A DNA stretch of 64,000 nt from Paenibacillus sp. EZ-K15 (GCF_002573715.1 NZ_PDHM01000010.1:124001-188000), one strand, 5' to 3'. Counted from the stretch's first letter, positions 7,650-15,792 are shown. Notes: generated by a model from the letters alone, not told the origin. Translations and numbers: made by a program.

Positions 7650-8821
7650 GAAAACTGTTGGTTCTAGGTGCAGGAATCTCTCAGCTTCCATTAATCGAAA
7701 CCGCGAAAAGAATGGGGTTATACGTCATTGTTGTGAGCCGCTATGGAAACTACCCGGGATTTGCCCAGGCTGACAAGGTTTATTATGAGGATACAACCCA
7801 TATGGATAAGGTAGTTGAAATCGCCCGTCTTGAAGGAATTCATGGAATATGTACAACGGGCACGGACGTAGCCGTCAAGTCGGTTGGCAAAGTAGTGGAT
7901 GAATTGGGAGTTAGCGGATTGAGTTTTGAATCCGCTCAACTCTCTTCAAATAAATGGAAGATGAAACAGGCTTTTATGAAACATGGCGTAAGAACAGCCA
8001 GGTTTCTAAAGGTCAAAACTTTAGAGGAAGCTTACAGCGCTTTCGAAGTATTATCGCCACCTCTCATCTTTAAAGCTGTGGACGGTGGAGCAAGTAAAGG
8101 TATTGTAAAGGTAGCGGATATCGCCCATGTGGACTACGCATACGAAACGGTGAGAAAGGATACGCAACTGGATTTTTTTATTGTTGAAGAGTTTATTGAA
8201 GGAACCGAGTTTGGTGCACAGGCATTTGTTTATGATAACCAGATTCAGTTCATTATGCCGCACGGAGATTTTGTCTTTTATGGAGATACTGGAGTTCCCA
8301 TCGGTCATTATGTTCCTTACGATTTACCTGATGAAGTGCAGCAGGATCTGTTATCCCAGTTAAAACAGAGTATCGAAGCGTTACAATTAAATAATTGCGC
8401 AATTAATGCTGATTTTATTTTGAAAGACGGGCATGTGTATGTTCTTGAAATCGGAGGCAGAGCGGGAGCAACATGCTTACCCGAACTGGTGTCTACTTTC
8501 TACGGATTCGATTATTATGAGCAGATGATCAAAGCTGCTCTTCATATGAACCCGAGTTTTCCTGCTCATGCTTCACAGCCATGCGCGTGTGAACTTCTGA
8601 TATCCGACAAAGACGGGGATATTACTGGAATTGTGAATGGAAATGATAAGCATGAGAATATTATTCAGATATCCTTTGATTACCATCTAGGAGAAAAGGT
8701 AAATAAATTCAGGGTTGGCACAGACCGAATCGGCCAGATTATCGTAAAAGGGAATCGTTTGGAAGAAGTATTGAGTCTGCTGGAAGAAGTTAAGGAAAAA
8801 ATAAGAATCGAACTAGGTTAG
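7646..8821 (+). CDS. ATP-grasp carboxylate-amine ligase-like protein
   Basis: A 391-residue protein. It begins with a Rossmann-like pre-ATP-grasp segment (KLLVLGAGISQLPLIETAK) and continues with ATP-grasp blocks: PLIFKAVDGGASKGIVKV (adenine/phosphate loop), DFFIVEEFIEGTEFGAQAF, and CAINADFILKDGHVYVLEIG followed by GRAGATCLPELV, with the metal-ligand acidic residues near 268-276. The family makes amide or peptide bonds through an acyl-phosphate. Coupling by ATGA overlap to the sugar aminotransferase suggests that it acylates the new amino-sugar, or makes the acyl donor, by adding an amino acid or other carboxylate. That is inference; related enzymes also serve purine, biotin and peptide pathways. 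This is the last gene before a terminator. Confidence 0.75.
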   Translation: MRKLLVLGAGISQLPLIETAKRMGLYVIVVSRYGNYPGFAQADKVYYEDTTHMDKVVEIARLEGIHGICTTGTDVAVKSVGKVVDELGVSGLSFESAQLSSNKWKMKQAFMKHGVRTARFLKVKTLEEAYSAFEVLSPPLIFKAVDGGASKGIVKVADIAHVDYAYETVRKDTQLDFFIVEEFIEGTEFGAQAFVYDNQIQFIMPHGDFVFYGDTGVPIGHYVPYDLPDEVQQDLLSQLKQSIEALQLNNCAINADFILKDGHVYVLEIGGRAGATCLPELVSTFYGFDYYEQMIKAALHMNPSFPAHASQPCACELLISDKDGDITGIVNGNDKHENIIQISFDYHLGEKVNKFRVGTDRIGQIIVKGNRLEEVLSLLEEVKEKIRIELG

Positions 8822-8837
8822 ATCCTATAATCACTGT

Positions 8838-8871
8838 AAAATCTCGATCTGTAATTACGATCGGGATTTTT
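8838..8871 (+). terminator. Terminator after the glycosyltransferase/ligase operon
   Basis: An imperfect hairpin with arms AAAATCTCGATC (8838-8849) and GATCGGGATTTT (8859-8870) and a nine-base loop ends in a short T tract. It lies 17 bases after the ATP-grasp stop and separates that operon from rfbC-rfbB. Confidence 0.65.
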
Positions 8872-8988
8872 GCATTGGTGAGAGTGCTGCCTATATCCTA
8901 ACTTGGGATTAGACATATAAATAATTAGGGGGTGGCAGACCGACGTTGGCGGTAAACCTTTCTCTAATACATGTACCGGAGGCAGCAG

Positions 8989-9546
8989 ATGAAAATCACG
9001 GATACAAAGCTCAAAGGTGTGAAGCAGATTGAACCGGCAGTGCATCAAGACCATCGAGGATTTTTTATGGAAAGTTTTAATGATCGAATCCTTCAAGATT
9101 ACGGCATTAATGAAAGTTTTATTCAGGACAATCACTCGATGTCACGCGAAGCGGGTGTTATTAGAGGCCTTCATTATCAGCTGTCTCCCAAGGGACAGAC
9201 GAAATTGATCCGCGTTGTTAGTGGAGCGATCTATGACGTGGTTGTTGATATTCGGCTGGGTTCTCCTACCTATGGACTATGGCAAAGTTTCATTTTGTCT
9301 GAAACAAATTATCATCAACTCCTCGTTCCCAAAGGATTCGCCCATGGTTTTTGTACCCTTGTTCCGGATACTGAAATCATCTACAAGGTCGACGCCTATT
9401 ATTCGCCAGAGCATGATCGAGGTATTGCCTGGAACGATCCGGATCTTAATATCGATTGGCCTGTAAACAAACCTGTTCTTTCTGACAAAGATTCGAAGCA
9501 TCCTCTATTGGCTTCGGCGGAAAATAACTTTAAATATGAAGGGTGA
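8989..9546 (+). CDS. rfbC: dTDP-4-dehydrorhamnose 3,5-epimerase
   Basis: The start is ATG 8989 with CGGAGG six bases upstream; the longer ATG at 8971 lies before this site and is rejected. The 185-residue length is the family norm. RmlC blocks are present: DHRGFFMESF, NHSMSREAGVIRGLHYQ with the catalytic His of GLHYQ, KLIRVVSGAIYDVVVDIR, and LVPKGFAHGFCTL. The enzyme epimerises C3 and C5 of dTDP-4-keto-6-deoxy-glucose. rfbB follows after six bases. No rfbD (reductase) is found in the window. The product could therefore go to rhamnose through an RfbD encoded elsewhere, or to an amino-sugar through the upstream aminotransferase. Confidence 0.93.
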   Translation: MKITDTKLKGVKQIEPAVHQDHRGFFMESFNDRILQDYGINESFIQDNHSMSREAGVIRGLHYQLSPKGQTKLIRVVSGAIYDVVVDIRLGSPTYGLWQSFILSETNYHQLLVPKGFAHGFCTLVPDTEIIYKVDAYYSPEHDRGIAWNDPDLNIDWPVNKPVLSDKDSKHPLLASAENNFKYEG

Positions 9547-9552
9547 GGTAGC

Positions 9553-10539
9553 ATGAAGATTGTCGTCACAGGCGGGGCGGGATTTATAGGTAGCAACTTT
9601 ATTCGATATATGCTGTCTCAACATCCGCATGACGAATTTATTAATGTGGATTTATTAACTTATGCCGGAAATTCAGGAAATCTAATGGAAGTGCAGACGA
9701 ATCCTCAATATCGCTTTGTGAAAGCGGATATAAGAGACAAGGCGGCAGTAGAACCACTCTTCAAAGAGGGTATTGATGCGGTAGTAAATTTTGCAGCTGA
9801 GTCTCATGTCGATCGCAGCATTTTGCAGCCTGATTTATTTGTCATGACGAATGTGATTGGAACTCAGACGCTCCTCGATCTGTCCAGGCAATATGGTGTC
9901 AGCAAGTTTGTCCAGGTTTCTACGGATGAAGTCTACGGGACGCTTGGAGCCACTGGATTATTTACCGAAGAATCACCAGTTCAGCCCAACAGCCCTTATT
10001 CCGCAAGCAAAGCGGGCGCCGATTTGCTCGTACGGGCTTATTATGAGACGTTCGGCTTGCCAATCAATATTACTCGCTGTTCAAACAATTACGGCCCATA
10101 TCAGTTTCCGGAAAAATTAATACCTCTTATCATCTACAATGCTGTGCATAACAAACCCCTTCCGGTGTATGGCGACGGTTTGAACGTACGCGATTGGCTG
10201 TACGTAGAGGATCATTGCCGGGCAATCGATCTGGTTTTGCGCCGCGGCGTTGATGGAGAAATATATAATATTGGAGGACATAACGAAAGGAGTAATTTGC
10301 AGGTCATCCGAACGATCCTGACTGAGCTGAACAAACCTGAATCATTGATCCAGCACATCGAAGATCGCCCGGGACATGATCGTCGTTATGCGATTAATGC
10401 TGATAAGATAAGGAAGGAGCTTGGTTGGACTCCCCAATATAATTACGAGAGCGGAATTCGCGCGACGATTCGATGGTATCAGGACAATATAGCTTGGCTT
10501 GAACAAGTTCTAACACCGCTAGGAGAGCAAGGTGATTAA
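9553..10539 (+). CDS. rfbB: dTDP-glucose 4,6-dehydratase
   Basis: A 328-residue extended short-chain dehydrogenase. It has the NAD-binding GGAGFIGSNF at residues 7-16, DLLTYAGN, NFAAESHVDRSI, the substrate/catalytic block STDEVYG, and YSASKAGAD with the catalytic Tyr and Lys. TRCSNNYGPYQFPEKLIP and the C-terminal RPGHDRRYAI are typical of RmlB. It converts dTDP-glucose, made by the RfbA at the window start, to dTDP-4-keto-6-deoxy-glucose, the branch point for rhamnose, fucosamine- or viosamine-type sugars. It follows rfbC by six bases with GAAGGGTGAGG as ribosome site and is closed by a hairpin terminator. Confidence 0.95.
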   Translation: MKIVVTGGAGFIGSNFIRYMLSQHPHDEFINVDLLTYAGNSGNLMEVQTNPQYRFVKADIRDKAAVEPLFKEGIDAVVNFAAESHVDRSILQPDLFVMTNVIGTQTLLDLSRQYGVSKFVQVSTDEVYGTLGATGLFTEESPVQPNSPYSASKAGADLLVRAYYETFGLPINITRCSNNYGPYQFPEKLIPLIIYNAVHNKPLPVYGDGLNVRDWLYVEDHCRAIDLVLRRGVDGEIYNIGGHNERSNLQVIRTILTELNKPESLIQHIEDRPGHDRRYAINADKIRKELGWTPQYNYESGIRATIRWYQDNIAWLEQVLTPLGEQGD

Positions 10540-10600
10540 AGGGCTTGCCCTAATTTGTTTTCGTTTAGCTGAATAAGACCAAGAATTTATAATGGAATGA

Positions 10601-10635
10601 AACGCCGATGCTGAATGCTTTAATCGGCGTTTTTT
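10601..10635 (+). terminator. Terminator after rfbCB
   Basis: A nine-base perfect stem AACGCCGAT / ATCGGCGTT (10601-10609 and 10623-10631) with a 13-base loop runs into six Ts. It ends the sugar-nucleotide operon. Confidence 0.85.
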
Positions 10636-10756
10636 GGCGCATAAAAGGTCTAGTTAGCATTTATCTTCCATGTTAAAACCTTTCAGCATACCACTTCTGC
10701 CGCAAGGTCATCCTATACGATGTTACTACACTCATTATAGAGATGGAGGATGAATC

Positions 10757-11860
10757 ATGATTAAATCCAAGGCCCTCAACCTGACCGTCTCCACGGCATT
10801 GCTGCTCAGTATGGCTGCAGTAGCAGGATGCGGTAACGCCAATGACGGCAACACGACACGTACGAACAATGTGGACGGTGGCCGTATCGGTGTGAATTCC
10901 GTACGGAACAACCAGAATGTCCGCAGCACGCAGCAGCATGACCTGACCAACCTGAAATACAGCAAGACGCTGTCAAAAAAAGTGTCAGATATCAGTGGCG
11001 TGGGTCCTGCACATGTATTCGTGACGAATCACACTGCGTATGTTTCGCTGTCCAAAGATGGTAATAACACCAACAACATCAACGGTCATGTGACGGGCAT
11101 GAGCACTGGAGCAAATCGTGGCACTGACCGTACGTTGACGGGCACGAACACAACGAATGTTAGAAATCGTACCTTCGGTACTTCGAGCACAGGCAGCGTG
11201 GGTCTTCTAAACAACATGGCTAGAGGTACAGAACGTGTCGTGGGAAAAACCACACGTGCTGTAGAGAACACAACAGGCCTAGGCCGTAATGCCGATAACC
11301 GTGGCTTTGGTGTAAACGGAACGACAACCAATGGCGGATTTGGCGGCAGCAATTATAATACGTTGAACGGTACACGCACGAATGGACTGATGGGTACTAA
11401 CGGCACACGCACCAATGGACTTATGGGTACTAACGGCACACGTACCAATAACCTTAACGGAACCGACGGTACGACAAATAACACTTATATGGGAACAGGC
11501 ATCAATGGCGTTCCTTATGGCACTTACAACAATAATAACATGGGTATGATGAGCACTCGTGAAGAGGTTCCTCAGCATGTTCGTCATGAAGTAACGAGCA
11601 AGATTCGCAAAACCGCTCCACATATCAGTCAAGTATATGTTTCCACAGATGAGGGATTTTATCAGCATGCCAATCGTTTTGGAACAGATGGTCATGCAGC
11701 GAACACGGTTGGAACGCTTTCACGCGATTTCGGCACATGGATTAACCGCGTGTTCCCGCTGAATGTAGGCGGTCGTGACGGCATGAACGACACCCGCGGC
11801 AACTTGATGAAGAATGATACGGATGACGGTTGGTTTGGCGGTAATCGGAACAGCCGGTAA
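10757..11860 (+). CDS. YhcN/YlaJ-type sporulation lipoprotein with Asn/Thr/Gly-rich repeats
   Basis: A 367-residue lipoprotein with GGAGG before ATG 10757. The signal peptide ends in the lipobox AVAG-C (Cys at about 24), so it should be anchored to a membrane. After the low-complexity linker come two segments typical of YhcN/YlaJ proteins: DLTNLKYSKTLSKKVSDISG followed by VGPAHVFVTNHTAYVSL at about 56-95, and VRHEVTSKIRKTAPHISQVYVSTD near 275-298. The family domain is therefore interrupted by about 170 residues rich in Asn, Thr and Gly, including four copies of an 11-residue repeat (consensus TNGTRTNGLMG). YhcN is a known spore inner-membrane protein in Bacillus. A spore role here is likely by family; the insert's purpose is unknown. 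Confidence 0.75.
   Translation: MIKSKALNLTVSTALLLSMAAVAGCGNANDGNTTRTNNVDGGRIGVNSVRNNQNVRSTQQHDLTNLKYSKTLSKKVSDISGVGPAHVFVTNHTAYVSLSKDGNNTNNINGHVTGMSTGANRGTDRTLTGTNTTNVRNRTFGTSSTGSVGLLNNMARGTERVVGKTTRAVENTTGLGRNADNRGFGVNGTTTNGGFGGSNYNTLNGTRTNGLMGTNGTRTNGLMGTNGTRTNNLNGTDGTTNNTYMGTGINGVPYGTYNNNNMGMMSTREEVPQHVRHEVTSKIRKTAPHISQVYVSTDEGFYQHANRFGTDGHAANTVGTLSRDFGTWINRVFPLNVGGRDGMNDTRGNLMKNDTDDGWFGGNRNSR
11363..11494 (+). repeat. Four tandem 33-bp in-frame repeats inside the spore lipoprotein
   Basis: Units at 11363-11395, 11396-11428, 11429-11461 and 11462-11494 encode LNGTRTNGLMG, TNGTRTNGLMG, TNGTRTNNLNG and TDGTTNNTYMG. The middle two are nearly identical at DNA level. Copy number could vary without breaking the frame. 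Confidence 0.85.
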
Positions 11861-11873
11861 AACCTCTATATCA

Positions 11874-11924
11874 AAAGGAGCTACCCTTTAGGGATGAAAT
11901 TATCCCTAAAAAGGCAGCTCCTTT
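11874..11924. terminator. Bidirectional terminator between the spore lipoprotein and nagA
   Basis: A long interrupted stem, AAAGGAGCT-CC-TAGGGAT paired with ATCCCTA-GG-AGCTCCTTT, lies between convergent genes. It has A-rich and T-rich edges on both sides, so it can serve both directions. Confidence 0.8.
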
Positions 11925-11941
11925 GCTTTGTTTGCTATAGA

Positions 11942-13129
11942 TTAATGTTTGCGTTGTCCTTGAATCCAAACGCCTTGAAGCTCTAGATCACTTGAAAGGA
12001 TTAGTACGTCGGCAAGCTTGCCGGCTTCAAGAGAGCCTGTAAGATCAGCGATGCCGATTTTTGCGGCGGGATTCAGACTTCCGACGCGGGAAGCCTGTTC
12101 TATGCTCAATCCAACCTCTCGGACCAACAGCTGAAAGCCTTTGATCATCGTCAGCGTACTGCCAGCCAGACTGTCTCTGTTGCTCTTGAGCGTGGCGATG
12201 CCGTTCTCCACAACGACCGGCAGGTCACCCAGCGTATATTCGCCGTCAGCCATACCGGTAGCGGACATCGCATCGGTAATCAGAATCAGATTTCCGTCCT
12301 GCTTCATGCGGGCTAGAATCCGAATGGCAGCGGGGTGAACATGGATACCATCAGCAATAATCTCGCAGCTTAAGCGATCATCACTCAGCATTGCGCCCAC
12401 CACGCCAGGCTTGCGGTGATGCAATCCTGTCATCGCATTAAACGTATGCACGCCATGGCTAAGACCTGCTTCCACGGCGGCTTCGACTTCCTCATAGGTG
12501 GCATCCGTATGCCCCAGAGCGGCTACGATCCCGTGGTTGTTCAGCCAAGAGATGGCCTCTAGCGCTCCTTCACGCTCCGGTGCAAGCGTCACCTGGCGAA
12601 CCAGGTCAGGGTAAGTGGATACCCACTCTTCCAGCCAATCGATATTAGCATGGACGATATGCTCCGGATTTTGTGCGCCAGGCCATTTTGGACTGATAAA
12701 AGGGCCTTCCAGATGTACGCCTACCAGTCTTGTGTAAGGCATATCTTGGCTCTGGTAGTCGTTAACTTCTTGCAATACATGGTCGATGGCTGCCTTAGGG
12801 GCCGTCATCGTGGTAGCAAGCATGGCCGTAGTGCCCTGAGAGCTGTGAAACGACGTGATTTTATCCAGGACATCCTTGGTGGCATCCATGAAATCTTCAC
12901 CGTTACCCCCGTGTACGTGGATATCAATAAAACCGGGAATAATGTAGCCATCCGGTTGATTGATCACTTCCGTTGCTGCCTGCTTCAGATCAGCAGGGAG
13001 TCCGGAAGCATCACCGGCGTATGAAATGCTCTCTCCTTGAATGGCCAGCACGCCGTCTTTGCAGATGCCGTTTGGCGTCAGGACTTGACCATACAGCAGT
13101 TGGACAGATTCTTTTCGTTCGCCACTCAT
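11942..13129 (-). CDS. nagA: N-acetylglucosamine-6-phosphate deacetylase
   Basis: About 395 residues from an ATG at 13129 that overlaps the nagB stop by four bases (ATGA). The longer start at 13204 lies inside nagB and adds 25 unconserved-looking residues, so it is rejected. Amidohydrolase features are present: GYIIPGFIDIHVHGG (metal-binding His pair), VGVHLEGPFISP (Glu ligand), AALGHTDATYEE, HTFNAMTGLHHRKPG and LITDAMSATGM with the catalytic Asp. It removes acetate from GlcNAc-6-phosphate to give glucosamine-6-phosphate for NagB. It is the last gene of an rpiR-nagB-nagA operon that feeds cell-wall or chitin-derived amino-sugar into glycolysis. Confidence 0.95.
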   Translation of the reverse strand: MSGERKESVQLLYGQVLTPNGICKDGVLAIQGESISYAGDASGLPADLKQAATEVINQPDGYIIPGFIDIHVHGGNGEDFMDATKDVLDKITSFHSSQGTTAMLATTMTAPKAAIDHVLQEVNDYQSQDMPYTRLVGVHLEGPFISPKWPGAQNPEHIVHANIDWLEEWVSTYPDLVRQVTLAPEREGALEAISWLNNHGIVAALGHTDATYEEVEAAVEAGLSHGVHTFNAMTGLHHRKPGVVGAMLSDDRLSCEIIADGIHVHPAAIRILARMKQDGNLILITDAMSATGMADGEYTLGDLPVVVENGIATLKSNRDSLAGSTLTMIKGFQLLVREVGLSIEQASRVGSLNPAAKIGIADLTGSLEAGKLADVLILSSDLELQGVWIQGQRKH

Positions 13130-13854
13130 ACTAGCAGTCTCCCTGCGCCTTGATCCAGAAGGACAACCACGTTCGGATGACATTGAAGCAGCGATGCCGG
13201 ACACTCTGTGGTAATCGGTCCTTTCAATGCGCGGTGAACAATTTCCGCTTTATCCTCACCGCGGACGAGGAGAAGGATTTGACGGGCTTTCAGGATCGTA
13301 GCAACACCCATCGTAATTGCATGGGTTGGCACATCATCCAGGGTAGGGAAGAACCTTGCGTTGGCGTTACGTGTTTTCTCCTGCAGCTCAACCACATGCG
13401 TACCGCCGCTTAAGGATTCGCCAGGTTCGTTGAAACCGATATGTCCGTTATGTCCAAGGCCTAGAAGCTGGAGATCAACCGGGCCGAATTCTTCCAGCAT
13501 TTTATCGTAATTCAAGCATTCTTCTTCCGGATTGGTGGCATTGCCGTTCGGTACATGGGTCCGTTCGATCTGGATGTCCACATGATTAAAGAACTTCTTA
13601 TTCATGAAGGTGCGGTAGCTCTCCGGATGATTCTCGGGAAGGCCTACATATTCATCCAAATTATATGTTGTGGTTTGGGCGAAGCTGACCAGTCCTTGAC
13701 GATTCATTTCAATCAGCTTGTTATAGAGCCCGACCGGCGTGCTTCCTGTAGCCAGTCCCAGTGTGGCGCGCGGATTGGTGTGGAGCAGGCTGGAGATCTG
13801 GTTAGCGGCTGTTTGTACAAATTGTTCTTCATCGCTGAATGTGTAAATATTCAT
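13126..13854 (-). CDS. nagB: Glucosamine-6-phosphate deaminase
   Basis: A 242-residue protein of normal family length. It has LGLATGSTPVGLYNKL (substrate phosphate loop), TTYNLDEYVGLPENHPESY with the catalytic acidic pair, and DLQLLGLGHNGHIGFNEPG, the strongest NagB signature. The reaction is glucosamine-6-phosphate to fructose-6-phosphate plus ammonia in the cytoplasm. It lies four bases after the regulator gene and overlaps nagA by ATGA. The three form one compact unit read leftwards. No phosphotransferase for GlcNAc is seen in the window. Confidence 0.96.
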   Translation of the reverse strand: MNIYTFSDEEQFVQTAANQISSLLHTNPRATLGLATGSTPVGLYNKLIEMNRQGLVSFAQTTTYNLDEYVGLPENHPESYRTFMNKKFFNHVDIQIERTHVPNGNATNPEEECLNYDKMLEEFGPVDLQLLGLGHNGHIGFNEPGESLSGGTHVVELQEKTRNANARFFPTLDDVPTHAITMGVATILKARQILLLVRGEDKAEIVHRALKGPITTECPASLLQCHPNVVVLLDQGAGRLLV

Positions 13855-13857
13855 TGG

Positions 13858-14733
13858 TTATTGTCCTCCTCGGCTTTTGCGATAGTTTTGAACATTAAGA
13901 TATGATTGCTCCAGACGGGGAACATACGTAGAGAAGTCCCGACTGGCCATACCCATGAACAGGATGTCAATAATGTGAAGCTGGGCGATACGCGAAGCCA
14001 TGTCTCCCCGGCGCATTCCTTCCTCTAATGAAGATGAATACAGTGTGATGTCTGCCAGAGCGGAGATGGCACTGCTTCGGTACGACGTGATGCTGACCGT
14101 GAAGGCGCCGGCGTCTTTGGCACAATTCAACGCATCGATGGTTTCTGGCGTTTCGCCGGAGTATGAAACAGCCACGGCAACATCGCTTGAAGTCAGTGTG
14201 GAGGCTGATGTGATCTGCATATGCGAATCTGCAAAAGCCGTGCAGTTTTTGCCGATCCGGATCAGCTTCTGGTAGAAGTCCTGTGCCACAATGGAAGAGG
14301 TAGCCACTCCGTACAGATCAATGCGCTTCGCGCGGCATAGGGCATCCACGGCACGCTCCAGCTGACCCAAATCGAGCAGCTCTGTCGTATCCCGGATCGA
14401 AGTCAGATGATTGGATTCAATCGCCTCGACGATGCCGGCAAGCGGGTTGCCAGCAACGATATCCTGGTAGCGCGTATTTCCCGTGCGCGAAGCCATCTCG
14501 GCATGAGCGATCTCGGCGGCAAGCTTGAGCTTAAAATCAGGATACCCCTTACACTGAAAGTTCTTACAAAAACGGGTTACAGTGGCAGCGCTGACCTCAC
14601 ACTGCTCTGCAAGATCTTTAATGCCCATATGCACAATCTCGGATGGAGCTGTCAAAATAAACTCTGCGAGTCGTCGTTCCTGACGGGGCAGACCTTCCTT
14701 TTCGACAGAAATAATATGCAAGATTGGTGTCAT
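13858..14733 (-). CDS. MurR/RpiR-family transcriptional regulator of the nag operon
   Basis: About 291 residues. ATG 14733 is preferred over the TTG three bases earlier because AAGGAGG then sits six bases away. The N-terminal third is the RpiR helix-turn-helix (RRLAEFILTAPSEIVHMGIK, CEVSAATVTRFCKNF). The C-terminal half is an SIS phosphosugar-binding domain (RIDLYGVATSSIVAQDFYQKL, DVAVAVSYSGETPETIDAL). Its position as first gene of the nag operon argues that it controls nagBA and itself in response to an amino-sugar phosphate, probably GlcNAc-6-P or GlcN-6-P (inference). Two candidate operators lie about 65-110 bp upstream of the start. Whether it represses or activates cannot be read from the sequence. 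Confidence 0.85.
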   Translation of the reverse strand: MTPILHIISVEKEGLPRQERRLAEFILTAPSEIVHMGIKDLAEQCEVSAATVTRFCKNFQCKGYPDFKLKLAAEIAHAEMASRTGNTRYQDIVAGNPLAGIVEAIESNHLTSIRDTTELLDLGQLERAVDALCRAKRIDLYGVATSSIVAQDFYQKLIRIGKNCTAFADSHMQITSASTLTSSDVAVAVSYSGETPETIDALNCAKDAGAFTVSITSYRSSAISALADITLYSSSLEEGMRRGDMASRIAQLHIIDILFMGMASRDFSTYVPRLEQSYLNVQNYRKSRGGQ

Positions 14734-14799
14734 CAAAAGCCTCCTTCAAGGTTCCCGGTGAGCTTATTGCCTGGGCATAACGAATGGGATTTTCATTTT

Positions 14800-14844
14800 G
14801 AAAATAATTTTTAAAAACATGAAAAAATAAAGAAAATAATTTTT
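14800..14844 (-). promoter_or_regulatory. Twin AT-rich palindromic sites upstream of rpiR-nagBA
   Basis: GAAAATAATTTTT occurs twice, at 14800-14812 and 14832-14844, with starts 32 bp (about three helical turns) apart. Each contains the 11-bp palindrome AAAATAATTTT. Short A/T palindromes of this kind are typical RpiR-family targets, so these are proposed operators for the adjacent regulator. The region is AT-rich, which lowers certainty. Confidence 0.45.
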
Positions 14845-14933
14845 ACACCCTCATCATAGACCAACCTACGAGAGGAAGCAAGGACAAAAATCGCCAATAC
14901 GGGCCAATCGCCCAAATTGTTGGCCTCTTTCGC

Positions 14934-14961
14934 ACCTTCCCCCCTGATCTGACATAAGATG
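14934..14961 (+). promoter_or_regulatory. Possible sigma-K type promoter of gerE
   Basis: An AC at 14934-14935 is followed 17 bases later by CATAAGATG (14953-14961), a partial match to the sigma-K pattern AC-N16/17-CATAnnnTA. gerE is sigma-K dependent in Bacillus subtilis. The match is imperfect. Confidence 0.3.
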
Positions 14962-15023
14962 AGTTGACTGTATCCCTTACCCTTGTTAGACCACACATAC
15001 CCGGGCAAGGAGGGGTGACACCA

Positions 15024-15248
15024 TTGAAGGGGACCGACCATAACAGCAAGTTCTTGTTAACCCATCGTGAACGCGAAGTATTTGAATTGCTAGTACAGGA
15101 TAAAACGACTCGCGATATCGCCGGGCAGTTGTTTATTAGCGAAAAGACGGTGCGTAACCACATCTCCAATGTCATGCAGAAGTTAAACGTCAAGGGCCGT
15201 TCGCAAGCTGTCGTTGAGTTGATAAAACTCGGTGAGTTGAAGATCTGA
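15024..15248 (+). CDS. gerE: Late mother-cell spore regulator GerE
   Basis: A 74-residue LuxR/FixJ-type DNA-binding protein, exactly the length of Bacillus GerE. The start is TTG 15024, eight bases after AAGGAGGGG; the longer GTG start at 14964 is rejected. The body LTHREREVFELLVQDKTTRD, then LFISEKTVRNHISN and KGRSQAVVELIKLGEL, is nearly the family consensus, with the helix-turn-helix in the middle. There is no receiver domain. GerE acts with sigma-K in the mother cell to switch on late coat and crust genes and turn others off. Genes like the glycosylation cluster at the window start would be logical targets, by analogy with cge genes in B. subtilis (inference). A strong terminator follows. 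Confidence 0.96.
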   Translation: MKGTDHNSKFLLTHREREVFELLVQDKTTRDIAGQLFISEKTVRNHISNVMQKLNVKGRSQAVVELIKLGELKI

Positions 15249-15281
15249 CACCATGCCGGTTGCATGAACGAAAGCACAGCG

Positions 15282-15324
15282 AAAGCCTTCCTTCCCGTAG
15301 CAACGGGAGTGAGAAGGCTTTTTT
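15282..15324 (+). terminator. Terminator after gerE
   Basis: A hairpin with outer arms AAAGCCTTC / GAAGGCTTT, inner arms CCGT / ACGG and a six-T tail. The rest of 15325-15519 shows no gene. It holds a 7-bp inverted repeat GCTATTT/AAATAGC at 15475-15493, just before the next ribosome site. Confidence 0.88.
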
Positions 15325-15519
15325 GTGTTTTCAAGGAAAATTTATTCTGTGATTGGAAATGGGCAGGAACCGCCATGACAAATAGAGATATGTTAAAATG
15401 TTCGCAGTTGGTATTAGATGTAGCGACGTCGTTTATACGTGATCATGGGGTGCGAATTTGCTAATCGTTTGGTAGCTATTTTGTACAAATAGCCTGTACA
15501 TGTCGGAGGTGAAATAAAC

Positions 15520-15792
15520 ATGGGATGGATGATCGGGATGATGGCCGGAGTGGTTCTTGTTCTTCTAGTATTTGTAGGGTTCAGGCGCAAGAAAAGCAGC
15601 GGAAGTGAGCGTAATGTCATTCATTTGAAAACAAAAACGCGAACCCGCAGCGGACAGGATGGACAAGCGTGCAGTAAATGCCGCCGCAAGCGCCAATTAA
15701 TCTTTTACGCGGATGACTCCGGCGCTGTAAGAGGGCTGTGCACCGATTGCAAAAGAGAGCTTGAACGGCATCAGGAATTATATCCCCTATAG
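15520..15792 (+). CDS. Small membrane-anchored zinc-ribbon-like protein, unknown function
   Basis: 90 residues from ATG 15520 with TCGGAGGTGA upstream. The N-terminus is one hydrophobic helix (about residues 2-21, MGWMIGMMAGVVLVLLVFVG) followed by RRKK, so it is probably membrane-bound with the rest in the cytoplasm. The C-terminal half contains CSKC (about 52-55) and CTDC (about 75-78), a spacing that suggests a small zinc ribbon, surrounded by basic residues. I do not recognise the family. It stands between gerE and a two-component system with its own gap on the left and only 36 bases on the right, so it may share transcription with the kinase. Confidence 0.6.
   Translation: MGWMIGMMAGVVLVLLVFVGFRRKKSSGSERNVIHLKTKTRTRSGQDGQACSKCRRKRQLIFYADDSGAVRGLCTDCKRELERHQELYPL

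Noticed and set aside
6516-10539. Complete rhamnose pathway
   Set aside because: rfbD is not in the window, so only rfbA (partial), rfbC and rfbB are claimed.
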